64,000 bases of DNA, taken from contig NZ_JAKWBK010000001.1 in the NCBI RefSeq assembly GCF_022512515.1, positions 3,410,001-3,474,000 on the forward strand, read 5' to 3'. Position numbers and translations under genes: made by a program. This DNA is from Paraniabella hibiscisoli (GTDB taxonomy: Bacteria > Bacteroidota > Bacteroidia > Chitinophagales > Chitinophagaceae). The notes beneath the pieces were generated by a model. The model had not been told where the DNA came from, did no database searches, and worked only from the letters and a program-made list of their open reading frames with translations. Below, in pieces: positions 60,610 to 64,000 of this stretch. Numbering within the stretch: the stretch's first letter is position 1; each line of letters starts with the position of its first letter.

Positions 60610-63600
60610 ATGCAAGCTATTAAAAGACGCCGGGAGAAACTATTACTTGCTATTATTTCTTTATGGTGTATTAGTTTTGATATTTATGGCCAGCAGCCTT
60701 ATGGATTACCCACCTACAACACTTCCAAACCGCTGGCATTTGAAAAACAATGGTCTACAAAAGCGCCCGGCATCACCAGCGAAAATATCCAGCTTAAGGG
60801 TATAGCTGAAGTGCAGGAAACGACTACCTACATGGATGGTTATGGCAGGCCCATACAATCTGTAGCAAAAAAGCGGCTCTTGCCACAAATGGGAGCAGCC
60901 TTATGGATACTTCAGGTGCTTCAGATCTTATTGCACCAGTGGTTTATGATGCTCTGGGAAGGAACCCATACGGATTGATGCCTTTTGCGCACAGCTCTCA
61001 AAATGGTCAGTTTGATGCGGCCGTATTTACCCACCAATACCAGGCTTTGTCTGCAAAATATGCAACCGATGGGGAAACAAAATTTTATAGTGAAGCGGTA
61101 TTTGGTACAGGGGCGTTAGATGTTGGAAGTGCGATAGAATCTTATGCACCGGGTAATTCCTGGGTAGGAAGTAAAACTAACCCTGATCCGAGTGCCCGCA
61201 GATCGGTACAAACAAGTACTTATTTCAATACCAGTGCAGATTCTGTTTATGTTATTCAAACTGTAAACGGAAGCCCAGGCAGTTTGGGTGCTGCAAAATT
61301 GGGAATAGGTCTAATAGGAGCTTCATCCTTTTATGAGCAGGGACAATTGACTAAGATCGTTTCATCGAATGAAGATCACAAACAGGTGGTTCAATATATC
61401 GATGATAAAGGTAAAATGTTGCTGCAGAAAACGCAGCTAACAGCTTCACCCGACAATAGCTTGGGTTCAGGTTATGAAGGCTGGATCTGCACTTATTATG
61501 TTTATGATGATTTAGACAGGCTAAAAGTAGTGATACAGCCGGAAGGTATTAAGACGCTGTTACAAAATGGGTGGAATTTTACCAGTACCGTTTTAAATGA
61601 ACAATGTTTTCGCTACGAGTATGATAAATATGGTCATGTGATCATGAAAAAATTTCCTGGCTCGGGTACCGATTATATGGTATACGATAAAGCTGGAAAA
61701 TTGGTGATGACACAGGACGCCCGAAACCGCCCGCAAAATATCTGGAATTATATTCAATATGATACGTATAACAGAACTACCGCTACTGGAACCATCGTCA
61801 ATAGTAATAGTGTAACAAGTATATGGGCTCAGGCGCAATCAAGCAATACCTTTCCTGTATTGGATTACACAGCCCACGAACTATCTGCTAGCTATTACGA
61901 CAATTATAATTGGGTGGGCAATAATGGAGCGCCTTTTATCCCGGCAGATGTGGCTTATTCAACCAGCCATGAAAGCTATTTTGTTACAGGATCAGCAGGT
62001 AGTTTTCCGTTTCCGGAAACTAATGCGATGACCAGCAATACTAAAGGAATGGTTACCGGTGGGAAGATGGCAATATTAAACAGCCCACAATATTTGTATT
62101 CCTTATCGCTTTACAATGATAAAGGCCGGAACATTCAAACCAAGAGCTTTAATCACACCGGCGCAGCAACACCCGACGTTGTCACTGCACAGTATAGTTG
62201 GTCCGGGCAGGTATTAACTGCTGTAAATACAGTGAATAAAGCAGGTGGCAACGCACTTCAAACGGTAACTGCAACCAGTTATAGTTATGATATGTTGGGT
62301 CGTTTGTTGACTACCGGGAAAAAGTTGCGGTAACTATTGTGGCTACCAGCTCAACAGTGACGACCGAAAAAATACTGGCCCGGCATTTATACGATGAAAT
62401 GGGGCAGGTTAAAACAAAATATTTAGGTGTAAACCCACAAAACCTGTCGCAGGTAGTAGAAACCCAGGATTTTGAATACAATATAAGAGGGTGGCTCAAG
62501 GGAATGAACCGGCCTTATATCACCGAGACTTCCGGTGGTGGCGGTTCAGCGCCGGCTCATCTTACCGTCAACCAATATCAATCGGGACAAACGTCTTATG
62601 TAGCCTCGCAAAGCATTACGTTTACCGATGGATTTGAATCGGGGCCCAATGCTAATTTCAGGGCTTATATCGATCCCAATCTGCCCTCATCCTCCGGTAG
62701 TCGCTATTTTGGGTATGAGCTTGCTTATGATAAAGTGAGCACGGGCACAGGTTTACCGGCATACAGTAAAGGCCAGTTCACCGGTAATATTACCGGCATT
62801 ACATGGCGGGGGCAGGCCAACGGCGCCAAAGTAAACCGTTATGATTTTGATTATGATGCCACCGGCCGGTTATTAAAAGCAGGCTTTGGCCAGTTGAGTG
62901 GTGGTGTTTTTAGTAATAGTACCAGCAATTTCAATATGCAGGTGGGGGATGGCCAAAACCCGTTAACGGCCTACGATGCCAATGGGAATATACTCAAACA
63001 AAGCCAGTATGGGTTAACCGCTGCCGGCGGAAGCTCCATACCCGTAGATGACCTTACTTATCAATATACTGCCGGTACCAATAGGCTGGCAAAAGTTACA
63101 GATGCCATTACCAACACGGCTGCCTATAACCTGGCCGATTTTAAAGACGGGGCTAATGGTGGGGACGACTACGACTATGACGTGGAAGGGAGCCTGATAA
63201 AAGACGAGAATAAGGGCATCTCCGGTATCGGCTACAACCTGTTGGGTCTGGTGGAGCAGATAGTAGTACAGGGTAAGGGTACCATCAGTTACCAATATAG
63301 TGCAGATGGTAGTAAATTAAGTAAAACCACCTCACCTCTATCAGGTAGCCCGCGTACCACATTGTATGTGGGCGGTATGGTATTTGAAGATAATTACCTG
63401 CAGTTAGTATCAATGGAGGCGGGGCGCATCCGTTTCAATGCGGGTAATACTTTGGTAGCTGATTATTTCCTGACCGATCATTTGGGTAATATTCGTGTGG
63501 TGGTGAGCGACGATGCCAGCTTACCGGATAAGGTTCTGGAAGAAAATCATTACTATCCCTTTGGTTTACATATGAAGGGTATGGGTTATCAACAGAATAT

Positions 63601-64000
63601 TGCCGGCGTTACCCCCAATAAATATAAATTTAATGCGGGCAGTGAGTTGAATACGGATTTTGATATTCAGATTTATGAAACGGCTTTTAGAGGATTGGAC
63701 CCGCAAATAGGAAGATTTTGGCAGGTGGACCCTATGGCTGGCTTGTATCTGGTTAATTCTCCCTTTCACTATGCGTTAAATAACCCAATTGCCAACAATG
63801 ACCCTACGGGTGCGGTTACCAGAAATGATATATACGGTTATATTGGCGACTTGTATGGAAGTGGTCATGGGGGATCCTGGGAAAAAGGTAAAGGATTTTC
63901 GTTTTGGGGTGCCGATGACCCGATGGCCTGGTATACCGGAGCCAGTATAATTCAAGAGTTTGGATTATACGGACAATTAGGAATTACAGATTCCTGGGAA
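60610..64000 (+). CDS. DUF6443/RHS-repeat protein, partial, likely polymorphic toxin
   Basis: Start at 60610 with signal peptide (LLLAIISLWCISFDIYG). A DUF6443-like region follows (EVQETTTYMDGYGRPIQSVA), then YD repeats (YYVYDDLDRLKVVIQPEGIK, FDYDATGRLLKAGF) to the RHS core: YVGGMVFEDNY, LTDHLGNIRVVVSDD, YYPFGLHMKGMGYQQN, GLDPQIGRFWQVDPMAG and FHYALNNPIANNDPTG. After DPTG (63810) a variable C-terminus starts and runs off the window. In RHS proteins this part is usually a toxin. Shifts at about 60900 and 62325. RHS shells wrap and release the C-terminal toxin. Confidence 0.9.

Noticed and set aside
1..64000. tRNA or rRNA genes
   Set aside because: I looked for TTCGAATCC-like T-loops and rRNA cores and found none in a cloverleaf context.

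Overview
The window looks like a chromosomal piece of a yellow-pigmented Bacteroidota, most likely family Chitinophagaceae. The grounds are the carotenoid cluster (MarR, crtI, crtB, SRPBCC, crtZ, fused lycopene cyclase), TPR-type histidine kinase and AraC regulators, DUF4097 proteins behind an ECF sigma/anti-sigma pair, FHS and SLC45-like sugar porters, glgA-glgC, DUF6443/RHS proteins, TAnnTTTG-like promoter elements and short dispersed repeats. I see no rRNA, tRNA or CRISPR.

Most multi-exon-looking genes here are single genes split by one-base shifts, nearly always at homopolymers (about 60 by my reading, including xth, glgC, crtI and hsp20). The conserved residues carry on in the next frame, so I annotate them as single genes and suspect base-calling errors rather than mass decay. 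True remnants are fewer: an arsenate reductase without its catalytic loop, and a badly broken fasciclin gene.

Layout. 1-2.3 kb: end of a GH43-like protein with a discoidin domain, a repeat block, and a GH105 hydrolase (plant polysaccharide use). 2.3-5.4 kb: two small Cys-rich proteins and a TPR-histidine kinase/response regulator pair. 6.1-12.9 kb: an accessory island with a four-gene membrane-linked P-loop GTPase module followed by a secreted nuclease, a PD-(D/E)XK-type protein and a small secreted basic-adaptor protein; this is my best candidate for an undescribed system. 13-17.6 kb: small secreted proteins, xth, hsp20. 18-21 kb: NEW3-domain protein plus ABC-2 exporter. 21.4-22.6 and 36.7-39.2 kb: two unrelated surface proteins sharing an unusual C-terminal double-TM tail with an internal lipobox. 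23-26.9 kb: orphan FabH-like enzyme with unknown neighbours, a CWC protein and a GH43-like propeller. 27-30.1 kb: 235-bp tandem array, REP-type modules, a RAYT (IS200-like) transposase and a structured RNA candidate. 30.5-33.7 kb: arsC remnant and the ECF operon. 34-36 kb: REP modules and a TPR-AraC regulator. 40-45 kb: carotenoid operon. 45.4-56.3 kb: lipA, VOC proteins, and a glucose/maltose/glycogen group (ROK kinase, FHS porter, glgA, glgC, SLC45-like porter, GH13). 56.8 kb to the end: secreted protein, an RHS partner and a DUF6443/RHS protein that runs off the window.
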